Positions 8,301 to 16,843 of a stretch of 64,000 nt of DNA are shown here, in pieces (the first letter of the stretch is position 1; each line of letters begins with the position of its first letter). The notes beneath the pieces are model-generated. The model was not told where the DNA came from, made no database searches, and saw only the letters and a program-made list of their open reading frames with translations. The position numbers and the translations under genes were made by a program. The stretch comes from JALYLC01 sp963743275 (lineage in GTDB: Bacteria > Actinomycetota > Thermoleophilia > Gaiellales > JALYLC01), in contig CAVUPB010000011.1 in NCBI GenBank assembly GCA_963743275.1, positions 110,745 to 174,744 of the forward strand, given 5' to 3'.

Positions 8301-11244
8301 CGACGGCTGGCTCGGGCGCATGCGCGCGGTGCTCGAGCGCGAGGCCGGCGTCGGAATCGTCGGCCCGGTCACGAATCGGATCTCGGGCCCGCAACAGGTC
8401 GACGACGCCGTCTACGAGACCCCGCAGGAGCTTCACGCGTACGCGGCGGAGCGAGCGCTCGCACATGCCGGCCAGACCGCCGAGACGCTGCGCGTCGTCG
8501 GGTTCTGCATGCTGATCAGGCGCGAGGTCGTCGATTGCATCGGCGGGCTCGACGAGCGCTTCGGCGCCGGCAACTTCGAGGACGACGACTTCTCCCTGCG
8601 CGCCGCGGCCCTGGGGTTCGGGGCCCGGATCGCGCTCGACGCGTTCGTCCACCACGCCGGCAGCCAGACGTTCGCCGCGGCGGGCATCGACCACCACCAG
8701 GCGATGCTGCGCAACTGGACGCTCTTCAAGGAGAAGTGGTCGATCCCGGCGGCGACGTCGATCGCCGAGCCCTACGCCGTCTCGCGTGAGACGGTGCTGG
8801 CCCGCTCGTGCGTCGTGCCGCTGCCCGCGATCGGGCGCTTCCACCGGCCCGAGGGGAACCTCTGGCGCGAGGCCGACGACAGTCGCGTCCTCGCCGCGGC
8901 CGCCGATGCGATCGAGGTCGGCCGCGTCGAGGCGCTCGCCGATGCCTTCGCCGAGGCCGCGCGATGGCTCGACCCGCACCGCCGCTACCAGACCCGCCGC
9001 CGCCTCGCCGAGCTGGTGCTCGACGCGCCCAAGCGGGGCGAGAGCGACTGGATGACGCTGTTCGCCGCCGGCGCGGAGGAGCTGACCGCCGTGCTCGAGG
9101 AGGAGCCGCGCGAGCCGATCCTGCTGAACTATCTCGGCGTCCTCCTCTACGAGCTCGGTGACCTGCGCACCGCGGAGTCCCTGTTCCGGGCTGCGTTCCG
9201 GCTCGACCCGGCGCTCGGACAGGCCCGGGAGAACCTCGAGGCCGCACGGCGGCTGCGCCGCGCGCACACGCTCGGCGCCCCGCGCGGCGCGTTGGCCGCG
9301 CGGGTGCGGGCGCTCGCGCCGCGCGCGCGTCGCCTGGCGGCTGCGGCGAGGCCGGTGGAGGGGTTGACGGTGTCGCTGTGCATGATCGTGAAGGACGAGG
9401 AGGAGTTGTTGCCGGCCTGTCTGGAGGCGGCGCGGGGTGCGGTCGACGAGATCGTGGTGGTCGATACGGGTTCGTCGGATCGCACGGTGGAGATCGCGGA
9501 GTCGTTTGGTGCGAAGGTCGTGTCGTTTCCGTGGAACGGGTCGTTTGCGGATGCGCGGAATGTCTCGATCGAGCATGCGACGGGCGATTGGATCATGTAT
9601 CTGGACGCCGACGAGCAGCTTGCTGCGGGCTCGGCCGCAGAGTTGCGCTCGCTGCTCGGCAAGACCTGGCGCGAGGCCTTCAATCTCGTCGAGACGAACT
9701 TCACCGGCGGCGAGGGATCGGGGGAGTCGGTCGCCCACCTCGCGCTGCGCGTCTGGCGCAACCGGCCGGAGTACCGCTTCGCGGGCCGCATCCACGAGCA
9801 GAAGACGCAGTCGATGCCGAACTACCTGCCCGAGCGGTTCGAGACCACGACCGTGCAGATCTCCCACTACGGCTACCTCAAGAGCCGGATCTCGGCGAAG
9901 GAGAAGTCGCAGCGCAACATCGAGCTGCTCGAGGCGCAGGTCGAGGAGCGGGGGCTGAACGCCTTCTCCGCGCTCAACCTCGGCACCGAGTGGATGCTCG
10001 TCGGCGAGCAGGCGAAGGCGCGGGAGTACCTGGAGCAGTCGTGGACGATGCTGCGACGGCAGCCGGCGTGGCAGCGCCAGCCATGGGCCCCGATGCTGCT
10101 CTCGCGGCTCGCGACCGTCCGCCGCGAGCTCGGCGACCTCGCGGGCGTGCGCGCCCTCGTCGCCGAGGGCCTCGCGATCTATCCGGATCACACCGACCTC
10201 GTCTTCAAGCTCGCGCTCTGCGCCGTCGACGAGCGCGACTGGGCGGGCGCCGAGGTGCATGCCCGCCGCTGCCTCGCGCTCGGAGATGCGCCCGCCGCCT
10301 ATTCGGGCAACGTCGGCGGCGGAACGTACCTCGCAATGGCGCTGCTCGGCCAGCTGAGCGAGGTCCAGGGGCGCCTCGACGAGGCCGAGGCGCACTACCG
10401 CCAGGCGCTCGCGGCGCATCCCTCGTTCGTCGCGCCCGCGCTGCCGCTCGCGACGCTCATGTTCCGCCGCGGCGCGGCGCCGGCCGAGGTCGAGGCGGCG
10501 CTGCCGGCCGGCCGGACGAGCGCGCTCCTGCTCGCGGCGAGCGCCTGCTTCGAGGCCGGCCATGCCCCCGAGGCGGCGGCGTGGTTCGCCCGCGTGCTCG
10601 ACGAGCAGCCCGAAAACGGCGCCGCGCGCGTCGGGCTCGTCGAGTCCCTGCTCGCCGAGCGCCGCTACGACGAGGCGGTCGCCGAGGCGCGCCTGCGGGG
10701 CGACGGCTCGGCCGTCGCCACGAAGCTCGCCGCCGCCGAGCTCTTCATCCACGGGCTGCGGGCCGACGCGGCAGCGCTCGGAGCCGCACTCGAGACGTTC
10801 GACGGGACCGTGCCCGAGGCCGCGCTCTTCGGCGCCTGGCACGGCCTGCTCGCCGGCGCTCCCGTACCCGATGTGCTGCCGGCAGAGCTGTTCGGCACGG
10901 TCGTCACGATGCTCGAGGCGCTCCTGCGCGTCTCGGAGTTCCAGGCCTTCGAGACCCTGCACGGGCTGTTCACGCGCATCGACGTCGCTCCCGCGCTGCG
11001 CTCCGACGTCCTCGCGACGGTCTACTTCCGGCGCGGCTATCTGGATTCGGCGGCGGACGAATGGATCGCCTCGGTCGAGGCGGAGCCGAGCGCCGGCGCG
11101 CTGCTCGGCCTCGCGCACGTCGCGCTCGCCAAGGACCTGCCCGACGACGCCGCCGTGCTGCTGGACGAGGCGCTGGAGCTCGAGCCCGGCAACACGGACG
11201 CCTCGGCCCTGCGCGACGCGCTCGCCGACAAGGTGGCGGCGTGA
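5332..11244 (+). CDS. Giant multidomain glycosyltransferase (GT2-GT2-GT4-GT2-GT2-TPR)
   Basis: A cytoplasmic protein of about 1971 residues with five glycosyltransferase modules. Residues 12-153 are the rear half of a GT2 fold without its nucleotide-binding front. Residues 164-400 are a full GT2 (SVIMPTHDRAELL, VVVVDDGSTDGT, FLDDDD). Residues 514-890 are a GT4/GT-B module (GNFLHRPNPD, then GAGIKGKVCEALAAGLPVV). Residues 898-1145 are GT2 (VLVDNGSG, NLGFAGGNNQ, LNNDT). Residues 1344-1550 are GT2 (MIVKDEEELLPACLEAA, VVDTGSSDRT, YLDADE). TPR-like helices precede and follow the last module. TTG 5332 is preferred because it follows GAGAGG and lies after the predicted transcription start; GTG 5275 or TTG 5236 would be longer forms. 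It likely builds a glycan on flagellin, by position beside flagellin, fliD and the FliA promoters (inference). Confidence 0.85.
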   Translation: MTVPIVSAPFAGLDEIAEPYALLLAPGAEVSAEAIAELRATLDANPAAGLVGARLAGPDGLLRQAGGIVASDGSIWSYGHGRQGDDPRYLHAREVDWVSTDCALVRVAALRAAGGFDPALAGEERDADLAFALRRAGYAVVYQPFAEAVVHDQAAETADAAATCELSVIMPTHDRAELLRDALESLVGQSVARDRFEVVVVDDGSTDGTEQVCAELSERLDLRYVRIASSGIAAAKNAGIRAARGAILLFLDDDDVADPGLLAEHLRVHAERPEEHVAVLGYTTWGDWLDVTPLMHFVTDVGHYLFAYSDLEDGQSLDHTYFWGGRSSCKRSFLLRRGLFNPAFTFGSEDIELGYRLSRYGLEVVYAAGAISRMNRSVTLDEFCRRVERQGRSQLVFSRLHADPGVQTWCGVEAAAERWAAVAADLDARLARAREIEGARSEEFHALLWGIFDALKLKGIAEAASEDEQVARPAALRHEAPGAALRAKWAEELRAQTAPEHELMRAAANRAPGSRIFVADLLLPAYTRASGARRMFELLRLLAAAGHAVTFVAADPSDGPRFVDELRRLGIETYAGDPERALLLGRSVEAPHLDLGELLAGSDFDLALLSLWYVAERYLEPVRRYAPRARIVVDTVDVHYVREQRHAELVGDPLLARGAAETRLRELGVYAQADALVAVTDNDADGIRAALPEAEIHIVGNIHDVAEASPGPAGRQGLLFVGNFLHRPNPDAVIWLQREVMPLVWDEEPDATLTIAGFRPTAEVRELAGPRVDVVGHVPDMQPLLDAHRISVAPLRFGAGIKGKVCEALAAGLPVVTTGVGSEGMGLAEGHDVLLEADDAEAFAAAILRLLRDDALWARLAAGGRAYVEQQLSSQAAAKRLERLVESERARKADAELTSIVVLALDNAELTGECLDSIAAHTAEPYEIVLVDNGSGPEAADLFARWARERDDLRVVRNAVNLGFAGGNNQGLALARGGAVVLLNNDTVVTDGWLGRMRAVLEREAGVGIVGPVTNRISGPQQVDDAVYETPQELHAYAAERALAHAGQTAETLRVVGFCMLIRREVVDCIGGLDERFGAGNFEDDDFSLRAAALGFGARIALDAFVHHAGSQTFAAAGIDHHQAMLRNWTLFKEKWSIPAATSIAEPYAVSRETVLARSCVVPLPAIGRFHRPEGNLWREADDSRVLAAAADAIEVGRVEALADAFAEAARWLDPHRRYQTRRRLAELVLDAPKRGESDWMTLFAAGAEELTAVLEEEPREPILLNYLGVLLYELGDLRTAESLFRAAFRLDPALGQARENLEAARRLRRAHTLGAPRGALAARVRALAPRARRLAAAARPVEGLTVSLCMIVKDEEELLPACLEAARGAVDEIVVVDTGSSDRTVEIAESFGAKVVSFPWNGSFADARNVSIEHATGDWIMYLDADEQLAAGSAAELRSLLGKTWREAFNLVETNFTGGEGSGESVAHLALRVWRNRPEYRFAGRIHEQKTQSMPNYLPERFETTTVQISHYGYLKSRISAKEKSQRNIELLEAQVEERGLNAFSALNLGTEWMLVGEQAKAREYLEQSWTMLRRQPAWQRQPWAPMLLSRLATVRRELGDLAGVRALVAEGLAIYPDHTDLVFKLALCAVDERDWAGAEVHARRCLALGDAPAAYSGNVGGGTYLAMALLGQLSEVQGRLDEAEAHYRQALAAHPSFVAPALPLATLMFRRGAAPAEVEAALPAGRTSALLLAASACFEAGHAPEAAAWFARVLDEQPENGAARVGLVESLLAERRYDEAVAEARLRGDGSAVATKLAAAELFIHGLRADAAALGAALETFDGTVPEAALFGAWHGLLAGAPVPDVLPAELFGTVVTMLEALLRVSEFQAFETLHGLFTRIDVAPALRSDVLATVYFRRGYLDSAADEWIASVEAEPSAGALLGLAHVALAKDLPDDAAVLLDEALELEPGNTDASALRDALADKVAA
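9328..9681 (+). repeat. 354-bp exact repeat, copy 1
   Basis: This block is identical base for base to 12627-12980. It encodes residues about 1333-1450 of the first glycosyltransferase, covering the front of its last GT2 module. It begins in the same codon phase in both genes. Codon choice inside is lower in G+C at third positions (TTG, GGT, GAT, TTT) than in flanking sequence, so it looks imported or homogenised. Confidence 0.97.
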
Positions 11245-14200
11245 GCCTGCGCGTCGTCTCCGTCCTGCCCGGCGCGGAAGCGCAGGCGACCGGGCGGGAG
11301 AGCATCGCGGAGCCGCTCGTCTCCATCGCGATCCTGACGCTGAACGGCAGCGAGCACACGCGCGCGTGCCTCGAGAGCATCGAGCGCTCGACGGCGGAGC
11401 CGTACGAGCTGCTGCTCGTCGACAACGGCTCCAGCGACGGCACGGTCGAGCTCCTGCGCGACTACGCGGCGACGCGCTCGCACGTCCGGCTGGTGCTGAA
11501 CGGCGCGAACCGCGGCTTCGCGGGCGGCAACAACCAGGCGCTCGCGCTCGCGCGCGGCGAGTACGTCGTCCTGCTCAACAACGACACGATCGTCACGGAC
11601 GGCTGGCTCGGGCGGCTCATCGGCGCGCTCGAGAGGACGCCGGGCGCGGGCCTCGCCGGTCCCGTGTCCAACTACGTCGCCGGGCCACAGCTCGTCGAGG
11701 CCGGCTACGCGAGCGTCGGCGAGGTCGCGCCGTTCGCACGCGCCTGGGCCCGCGCCCACGCCGGCGCGGTCGAGCCCGTTGCCCGTCTGATCGGCTTCTG
11801 CCTGCTGCTCCGGCGTGAGGTGGTCGAGGCGGTCGGCGCGCTCGACGAGTCCTTCGGCGCCGGCAACTTCGAGGACGACGACCTCTGCCTGCGCGCTCGC
11901 GCGGCGGGCTTCGGCTGCGTGATCGCGCGCGATGCGTTCGTCCATCACACGGGCAGCCAGACGTTCATCGGCGAGCGGATCGACTACGGCGCCAGCCTCG
12001 TGCGCAACCGCATGGTCTTCGAGCGGAAGTGGGGGTGCTCGCTCGACGCCCTCTGGGATCGCGGCCTGGCCGCAGTCGAGCCGGAGCGGCTCGAGCGCCT
12101 GCGCCACCTGCCGCTGCCCGCGCACTCGCTGCCGGAGTCGCAGGCGGGCGCCGCCGGCGATCAGCTGCGCGGCGAGCTCCGCGTCGAGGATCTTCTCGTG
12201 CGCGCCCGCGCCGCGGTGCTCGGGCACGACCTCCGGGCCGTGCGCGAGCGCTTCGCCGAGCCCGCCGGCTGGGACGAGGAGCAGCGTGCCTACCAGGCGG
12301 TGCGCCACCTGACCGAGCTCGTGCTCGCGACCGGGGCGGCGATCCGCGACGAGGGCTGGATCGACCTCTACGTCGCGGCTGCCGAGGGCCTGCTCGGGGT
12401 GCTCGAACGGGAGCCGTCCGAGCCGGTGCTGCTCAACTTCGCCGGGATCCTGCTCTACGAGCTGACCGAGCTCGAGTCCGCCGCCGCGCTCTTCGAGGCG
12501 GCGCTCCGGCTCGACCCGTCGCTCGACGAGACGGCCGGGAACCTCGCTGCGGCCCGTGACCTGCTCGCGCGCGAGGACCGGCCGCGTCTCGCGCACTACG
12601 GGCTCGCCGCCCTCGCCGACCTCGGCCGTCGCCTGGCGGCTGCGGCGAGGCCGGTGGAGGGGTTGACGGTGTCGCTGTGCATGATCGTGAAGGACGAGGA
12701 GGAGTTGTTGCCGGCCTGTCTGGAGGCGGCGCGGGGTGCGGTCGACGAGATCGTGGTGGTCGATACGGGTTCGTCGGATCGCACGGTGGAGATCGCGGAG
12801 TCGTTTGGTGCGAAGGTCGTGTCGTTTCCGTGGAACGGGTCGTTTGCGGATGCGCGGAATGTCTCGATCGAGCATGCGACGGGCGATTGGATCATGTATC
12901 TGGACGCCGACGAGCAGCTTGCTGCGGGCTCGGCCGCAGAGTTGCGCTCGCTGCTCGGCAAGACCTGGCGCGAGGCCTTCTACCTCGTCGAGACGAACCA
13001 CACGGGCGGGGACGAGGCGGGGACGGCGGTCGCCCACCCGGCGATGCGCATCTTCCGCAACCGCCCCGAGTACCGCTTCGAGGGCCGCATCCACGAGCAG
13101 AAGTCGCGGCTGATGCCGACGTTCCTGCCGGAGCGGTTCGAGACCACGACCGTCCGGGTCGAGCACTTCGGCTACCTCAAGAGCCGGGTCGTCGGCCGCG
13201 ACAAGTCCCGGCGCAACCTCGAGCTGCTCGCGCGCGAGGTGGAGGAGTCGCCCAGCCCGTTCGCGTCGTTCAACCTGGGCTCCGAGTATCAGATGCTGAG
13301 CGACTGGCAGCGCGCCGCCGGCCACTTCGACGACGCCTGGCGCGAGCTGCGCCGCGAGGGCGAGTGGCACACGGCGGGCTTCGCGCCGATGCTCGCCGCG
13401 CGCACCGCCCGCGCCCACCGCGAGTGCGGGCGGATCGAGAAGGCGCGCGACGTGCTCGCCGAGGCGGTCGCGCTGATGCCCGACTACACCGACCTCCACT
13501 TCGAGCTCGCGCTCTGCGCGCAGGCGACGGGCGAGCGGGCCGAGGCCGAGCGGCTGCTCCGGCACTGCCTCGAGATCGGAGACGCACCGCCGCGCTACGC
13601 GGCGACGGTCGGCACGGGCTCGCATCTCGCGCTCGGCGTCCTCGCCGAGCTGGCCGAGGCGCGCGGCGACGATGCCGAGGCGATCGCCCTCTACCGGCGC
13701 GGCCTCGAGCTGCGGCCCGCCTTCACGGCGACCGTGCTGCCGCTCGCGAAGCTCCTGCTCGAGAACGGCTCGACCCCCGCCGAGCTGTCCCGCGAGCTCC
13801 CGCTCGAACGTCCGTCGGCGGCGCTGCTGACGGCGACCGCCTACCTCGAGAGCGGCCACGCGCAGGCGGCCGAAGAGCTCTTCCGGCAGGTGCTCGCCCG
13901 CCGTCCGGGAACGCCTGCGGCACGCATGGGCGTGCTGCAGGCGCTGCTCGGCCAGCGCCGCTACGCCGAGGCCGCCGCGGAGGCCGCGAGCGAGACGGCC
14001 GAGGCGGAGACCGCGTCGCTCGCCGCCTCCACGGGCATGTTCGCGTGCGCGGCGCTCGGCGCCCCGGCGCTGCTCGCCACGGCGATCGAGCGCGCGGAGC
14101 GGCTCGCTGTCGCAGACGGCGAGCTCGAGTTCTACCGGGGGTGGGAGGCGGCTCTCGGCGGTGCACCGCTCGGCTCCCTGCCCGCGTCGGCGCTCGAGCC

Positions 14201-14564
14201 CGCGCTCGGCGCGCTCGAGGCGCTGCTCCGCGTGCGCGAGTTCGACGCGTTCGGGCGGCTGGTCTCCGTGTACGAGTGCATCGATGCTCCGCTCGAGGAG
14301 CGCCGGGAACGACTCGCCCAGCTCTACCTGCGCAGCGGCTACGCGGACTCGGCCGAGGACGAGTGGCGCCGCGGTGCGCTCGACGCGGATTCGCTCGTCG
14401 GGCTCGCCCAGGTCGCGCTCGTGCGCGAGCAGCCCGGCGAGGCGGCCGCGCTCGCAGGCAAGGCGCTCGACCTCGACCCGGCCTCGAAGACGGCCCGCAA
14501 GCTCGTGTCGGTTTTGACCCGATCGGGGGATACGGCCTCAATCTTGGGCTCGACAGGTCGATGA
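11241..14564 (+). CDS. Multidomain glycosyltransferase (GT2-TPR-GT2-TPR)
   Basis: A 1107-residue protein starting at GTG 11241, which overlaps the stop of the upstream glycosyltransferase (GTGA), so the two are co-translated. Residues 27-265 form a GT2 module (VSIAILTLNGSEHTRACL, LLVDNGSSDGT, NRGFAGGNNQ, LNNDT) closely related to the fourth module of its neighbour. Residues 394-440 are TPR-like. Residues 473-680 are a second GT2 with DTGSSDRT and YLDADE, whose front half is encoded by the exact 354-bp repeat. Residues 690-1107 are TPR-like helices. The protein looks like a shortened duplicate of the C-terminal half of the first enzyme. The last 27 bp of the gene overlap the predicted sigma-28 promoter of flaG. 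Probable role: flagellin glycosylation. Confidence 0.88.
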   Translation: MSLRVVSVLPGAEAQATGRESIAEPLVSIAILTLNGSEHTRACLESIERSTAEPYELLLVDNGSSDGTVELLRDYAATRSHVRLVLNGANRGFAGGNNQALALARGEYVVLLNNDTIVTDGWLGRLIGALERTPGAGLAGPVSNYVAGPQLVEAGYASVGEVAPFARAWARAHAGAVEPVARLIGFCLLLRREVVEAVGALDESFGAGNFEDDDLCLRARAAGFGCVIARDAFVHHTGSQTFIGERIDYGASLVRNRMVFERKWGCSLDALWDRGLAAVEPERLERLRHLPLPAHSLPESQAGAAGDQLRGELRVEDLLVRARAAVLGHDLRAVRERFAEPAGWDEEQRAYQAVRHLTELVLATGAAIRDEGWIDLYVAAAEGLLGVLEREPSEPVLLNFAGILLYELTELESAAALFEAALRLDPSLDETAGNLAAARDLLAREDRPRLAHYGLAALADLGRRLAAAARPVEGLTVSLCMIVKDEEELLPACLEAARGAVDEIVVVDTGSSDRTVEIAESFGAKVVSFPWNGSFADARNVSIEHATGDWIMYLDADEQLAAGSAAELRSLLGKTWREAFYLVETNHTGGDEAGTAVAHPAMRIFRNRPEYRFEGRIHEQKSRLMPTFLPERFETTTVRVEHFGYLKSRVVGRDKSRRNLELLAREVEESPSPFASFNLGSEYQMLSDWQRAAGHFDDAWRELRREGEWHTAGFAPMLAARTARAHRECGRIEKARDVLAEAVALMPDYTDLHFELALCAQATGERAEAERLLRHCLEIGDAPPRYAATVGTGSHLALGVLAELAEARGDDAEAIALYRRGLELRPAFTATVLPLAKLLLENGSTPAELSRELPLERPSAALLTATAYLESGHAQAAEELFRQVLARRPGTPAARMGVLQALLGQRRYAEAAAEAASETAEAETASLAASTGMFACAALGAPALLATAIERAERLAVADGELEFYRGWEAALGGAPLGSLPASALEPALGALEALLRVREFDAFGRLVSVYECIDAPLEERRERLAQLYLRSGYADSAEDEWRRGALDADSLVGLAQVALVREQPGEAAALAGKALDLDPASKTARKLVSVLTRSGDTASILGSTGR
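12627..12980 (+). repeat. 354-bp exact repeat, copy 2
   Basis: Identical to 9328-9681 with a sharp loss of identity on both sides. It encodes residues about 463-580 of the second glycosyltransferase. Because phase is preserved, recombination between copies would delete 3299 bp and fuse the two genes in frame. Confidence 0.97.
14538..14564 (+). promoter_or_regulatory. Sigma-28 promoter of flaG-fliD-fliS-fliT
   Basis: TCAA, 15 bp, GTCGATGA. The same -35, spacing and -10 octamer occur at 17285-17311 before flgB. It lies within the last codons of the upstream glycosyltransferase and 51 bp before the flaG ATG, with a predicted start near 14571. Confidence 0.65.
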
Positions 14565-14615
14565 CGTGAGCGACATGGGATCGACACCGCGACGCGCCGG
14601 AGCAGGAGGGGACGA

Positions 14616-14969
14616 ATGACGAAGACAGGACCCACAGACGCTGCGCCGGGAGCTGCCACCGTCGATCGGCTGGTCGACGCCGCCGAGAACGCGCAGGCGG
14701 CCTTCCTCGCGCCCTCCCATCTCGCGATCGGCGCGGCGCCGCCGCCGGCGCTCCTGTGCGCGCTCGACCGGGCGGCGCAGGTCGTCGCCGACCTCGACGC
14801 GCGCCGGCTCAGCCTGCGCTTCGAGGCGGGCGCGGACAGCCGGGTCCAGGCGCAGGTCATCGATGCCGACGGGAACGTGCTGCGGCGGCTGCCGGTCGGG
14901 CAGGCGCTCGAGCTGCTGAACGGGCGCGGCTCGTGGCGCGAGCGCGGATTGGGCGCGGGGTCGCAATGA
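14616..14969 (+). CDS. flaG: FlaG-family protein
   Basis: A 117-residue protein. The C-terminal half (RLSLRFEAGADSRVQAQVID, then GNVLRRLPVGQALELL) follows the FlaG pattern L-x-F...V-x-V-x-D...G-x-[IV]-R-x-[IL]-P. The N-terminal 55 residues are Ala-rich and variable. FlaG affects filament length or cap function in other bacteria. The ATG follows GGAGGGG and the stop overlaps the fliD start (ATGA). The fliD neighbour supports the call. Confidence 0.8.
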   Translation: MTKTGPTDAAPGAATVDRLVDAAENAQAAFLAPSHLAIGAAPPPALLCALDRAAQVVADLDARRLSLRFEAGADSRVQAQVIDADGNVLRRLPVGQALELLNGRGSWRERGLGAGSQ

Positions 14970-16375
14970 CCCTCAGCGTCGCGAGCCAGAGCATCAGCGG
15001 CCTCGCCTCGGGGCTCGACACGGCCTCGATCATCAGCTCGCTGATGACGATCGAGCAGCGCCCGCAGGCTCGCATCCAGCAGAAGCTGGTCGTCGAGCAG
15101 GCGCGCCAGGCGGCGCTCAAGGACGTGCTCTCGCAGCTGGGCGCCCTCAAGGCCGCCTATCAGGGGGTCACCGATCCGGCGGCCTGGGCCGACGTGCAGA
15201 CCGTCAGCTCGACCGACGACGCGCATCTGTCGGCCACGCGCACGGCCGGCGCGGCCGCCGGCGCCTATGCCGTCGCGATCTCGCAGCTCGCGCGCGCCAA
15301 CCAGTACACGGCCTCCGGTGCGACCACGGCCGCCGCCGACGACGTCATCCACCTCACCGTCGCGGGCACGACCAGCGACGTCGCGATCGCCGCGGGCGAC
15401 ACGCTCGATGCGATCGCAGCGAAGATCCAGGGCGTCGGCAACTCGCCCGTGTACGCCTCGGTGGTCGGCGGGCAGCTCGTGATCTCCGACCGCGCCACGG
15501 GGGCGGCGGCGAGCATCTCGTCGATCACGACCAACGGCACGTCCGGACTCTCGTTCGCCGAGACGCGCACGGCGCAGGATGCGGCCTTCACGGTCGACGG
15601 CGTCGCCCACACGAGCGGCTCGAACGTGGTGACCGATGCGATCGCCGGGCTGACGCTGACGCTGAAGGGCCAGACGACCGCGCCGGCGACGATCAGCGTC
15701 GGCGCGCCGGCGGTCGACAGCACCGCGCTCCAGCAGAAGATGACGGCGTTCGTCACGCAGTACAACACGACGATCGGCTCCATCCTCGACAAGCTCAACG
15801 AGCCCGTGGTCGCGTCGCCGCAGAACGACGCCGACCGCGCCAAGGGCGTCCTCAACGGCGACAGCTCGCTCCAGGCGCTGCTCTCGAGCGTCCGCAACGC
15901 CTTCAGCGACCTCGTCTCCGGCCGGCCTCCGGGGCTGCAGTCGATGGCGCAGGTCGGCATCTCGACCGGCGCGACGACCGGCGCGGGCTCGCTGAACGCC
16001 GACGCGATCGACGGCAAGCTCGTCTTCGACTCGGGCCGCTTCGCGACCGCGATGGCGAGCGATCTGAACGGCGTCAAGGCGCTCTTCACGAACCCGACCG
16101 GCAGCTACGCCAGCGAGGGGCTCGCGCAGCGCCTCAACCGCATCCTCACGCCGTGGACCGCCGGCAGCGCCTCGAACGGCCTGCTCAACACACGGATCGA
16201 CGGCGAGTCCGCGACGATCACCTCGCTGCAGGCCGACGCTGCCGCGTGGACGCCGCGGCTCGCGCTCAAGGAGCAGATGCTCAAGGCGCAGTTCGCGGCG
16301 ATGGAGACGGCGCTCTCGCAGGCGCAGTCCCAGAGCCAGTGGCTCGACGGCCAGCTCGCCCAGCTCGGCAAGTAG
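14966..16375 (+). CDS. fliD: Flagellar filament cap protein FliD
   Basis: A 469-residue cap protein exported to the filament tip, where it directs flagellin folding. The N-terminal D0/D1 region has SISGLASGLDTASIISSLM and the coiled coil EQRPQARIQQKLVVEQARQA. The middle domain contains DTLDAIAAKIQG, and FTVDGVAHTSGSNVVTDAIA is the FliD hook-associated pattern. The C-terminal domain includes DSSLQALLSSVRNAF and ends WLDGQLAQLGK. Length and order are normal. The start overlaps the flaG stop. It is followed by fliS at 27 bp. Confidence 0.95.
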   Translation: MTLSVASQSISGLASGLDTASIISSLMTIEQRPQARIQQKLVVEQARQAALKDVLSQLGALKAAYQGVTDPAAWADVQTVSSTDDAHLSATRTAGAAAGAYAVAISQLARANQYTASGATTAAADDVIHLTVAGTTSDVAIAAGDTLDAIAAKIQGVGNSPVYASVVGGQLVISDRATGAAASISSITTNGTSGLSFAETRTAQDAAFTVDGVAHTSGSNVVTDAIAGLTLTLKGQTTAPATISVGAPAVDSTALQQKMTAFVTQYNTTIGSILDKLNEPVVASPQNDADRAKGVLNGDSSLQALLSSVRNAFSDLVSGRPPGLQSMAQVGISTGATTGAGSLNADAIDGKLVFDSGRFATAMASDLNGVKALFTNPTGSYASEGLAQRLNRILTPWTAGSASNGLLNTRIDGESATITSLQADAAAWTPRLALKEQMLKAQFAAMETALSQAQSQSQWLDGQLAQLGK

Positions 16376-16402
16376 CGCTCCCCCGATCCGACCCGAGGTG
16401 TC

Positions 16403-16843
16403 ATGAACCCCTACGCGAGCGCCAGGCAGGCCTATACCGAGTCGACCGTGATGACCGCGTCGCCCGAACAGCTCGTCGTGATGCTCTACGACGGCGCGAT
16501 CCGCTTCCTCCGCCAGTCGGCGGAGGCGATGCGGGCGGGCAACCGCGAGCTGTCCCGCAACCGGATGAGCCGCGCGGAAGAGGTCATCGACGAGCTCAAC
16601 TACTCGCTCGACCTGAGCTACGGCGAGGTGCCGCAGAACCTGCGGAGCATCTACCTGTTCGCGAAGCGGCAGCTGATCCGCGCCAACCTCGACGGCGATG
16701 CCGAGTGCATCGACCGCGTCGCCCGGATGCTCGCCGACCTGCGCGAGTCGTGGGTGACGATCGCCCGGCGCGCCGAGGACGGCAACGCTGCGGAGGCCGG
16801 GCAGGCCGTCGGCGCCGGGCTGCGCGACGGGCTCGCCGCGTGA
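16403..16843 (+). CDS. fliS: Flagellin export chaperone FliS
   Basis: A 146-residue all-helical chaperone that binds the flagellin C-terminus before export. It starts MNPYASARQAYTESTVMTAS with the family signature ASPEQLVVMLYDGAIRFLR. The remaining helices, including DELNYSLDLSYG and NLRSIYLFAKRQLI, match the FliS bundle. Its stop overlaps the GTG of the next gene. Confidence 0.95.
   Translation: MNPYASARQAYTESTVMTASPEQLVVMLYDGAIRFLRQSAEAMRAGNRELSRNRMSRAEEVIDELNYSLDLSYGEVPQNLRSIYLFAKRQLIRANLDGDAECIDRVARMLADLRESWVTIARRAEDGNAAEAGQAVGAGLRDGLAA

Noticed and set aside
5137..11118. A 1993-codon open frame on the minus strand opposite the first glycosyltransferase
   Set aside because: It mirrors the plus-strand gene codon for codon in a high-GC region, is rich in Arg/Gly/Ala/Glu/Leu with no domain, and has no ribosome site.
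9328..12980. Diversity-generating retroelement or phase-variation system behind the 354-bp repeat
   Set aside because: No reverse transcriptase, template repeat with adenine-specific changes, or recombinase is present; the copies are identical rather than variable.
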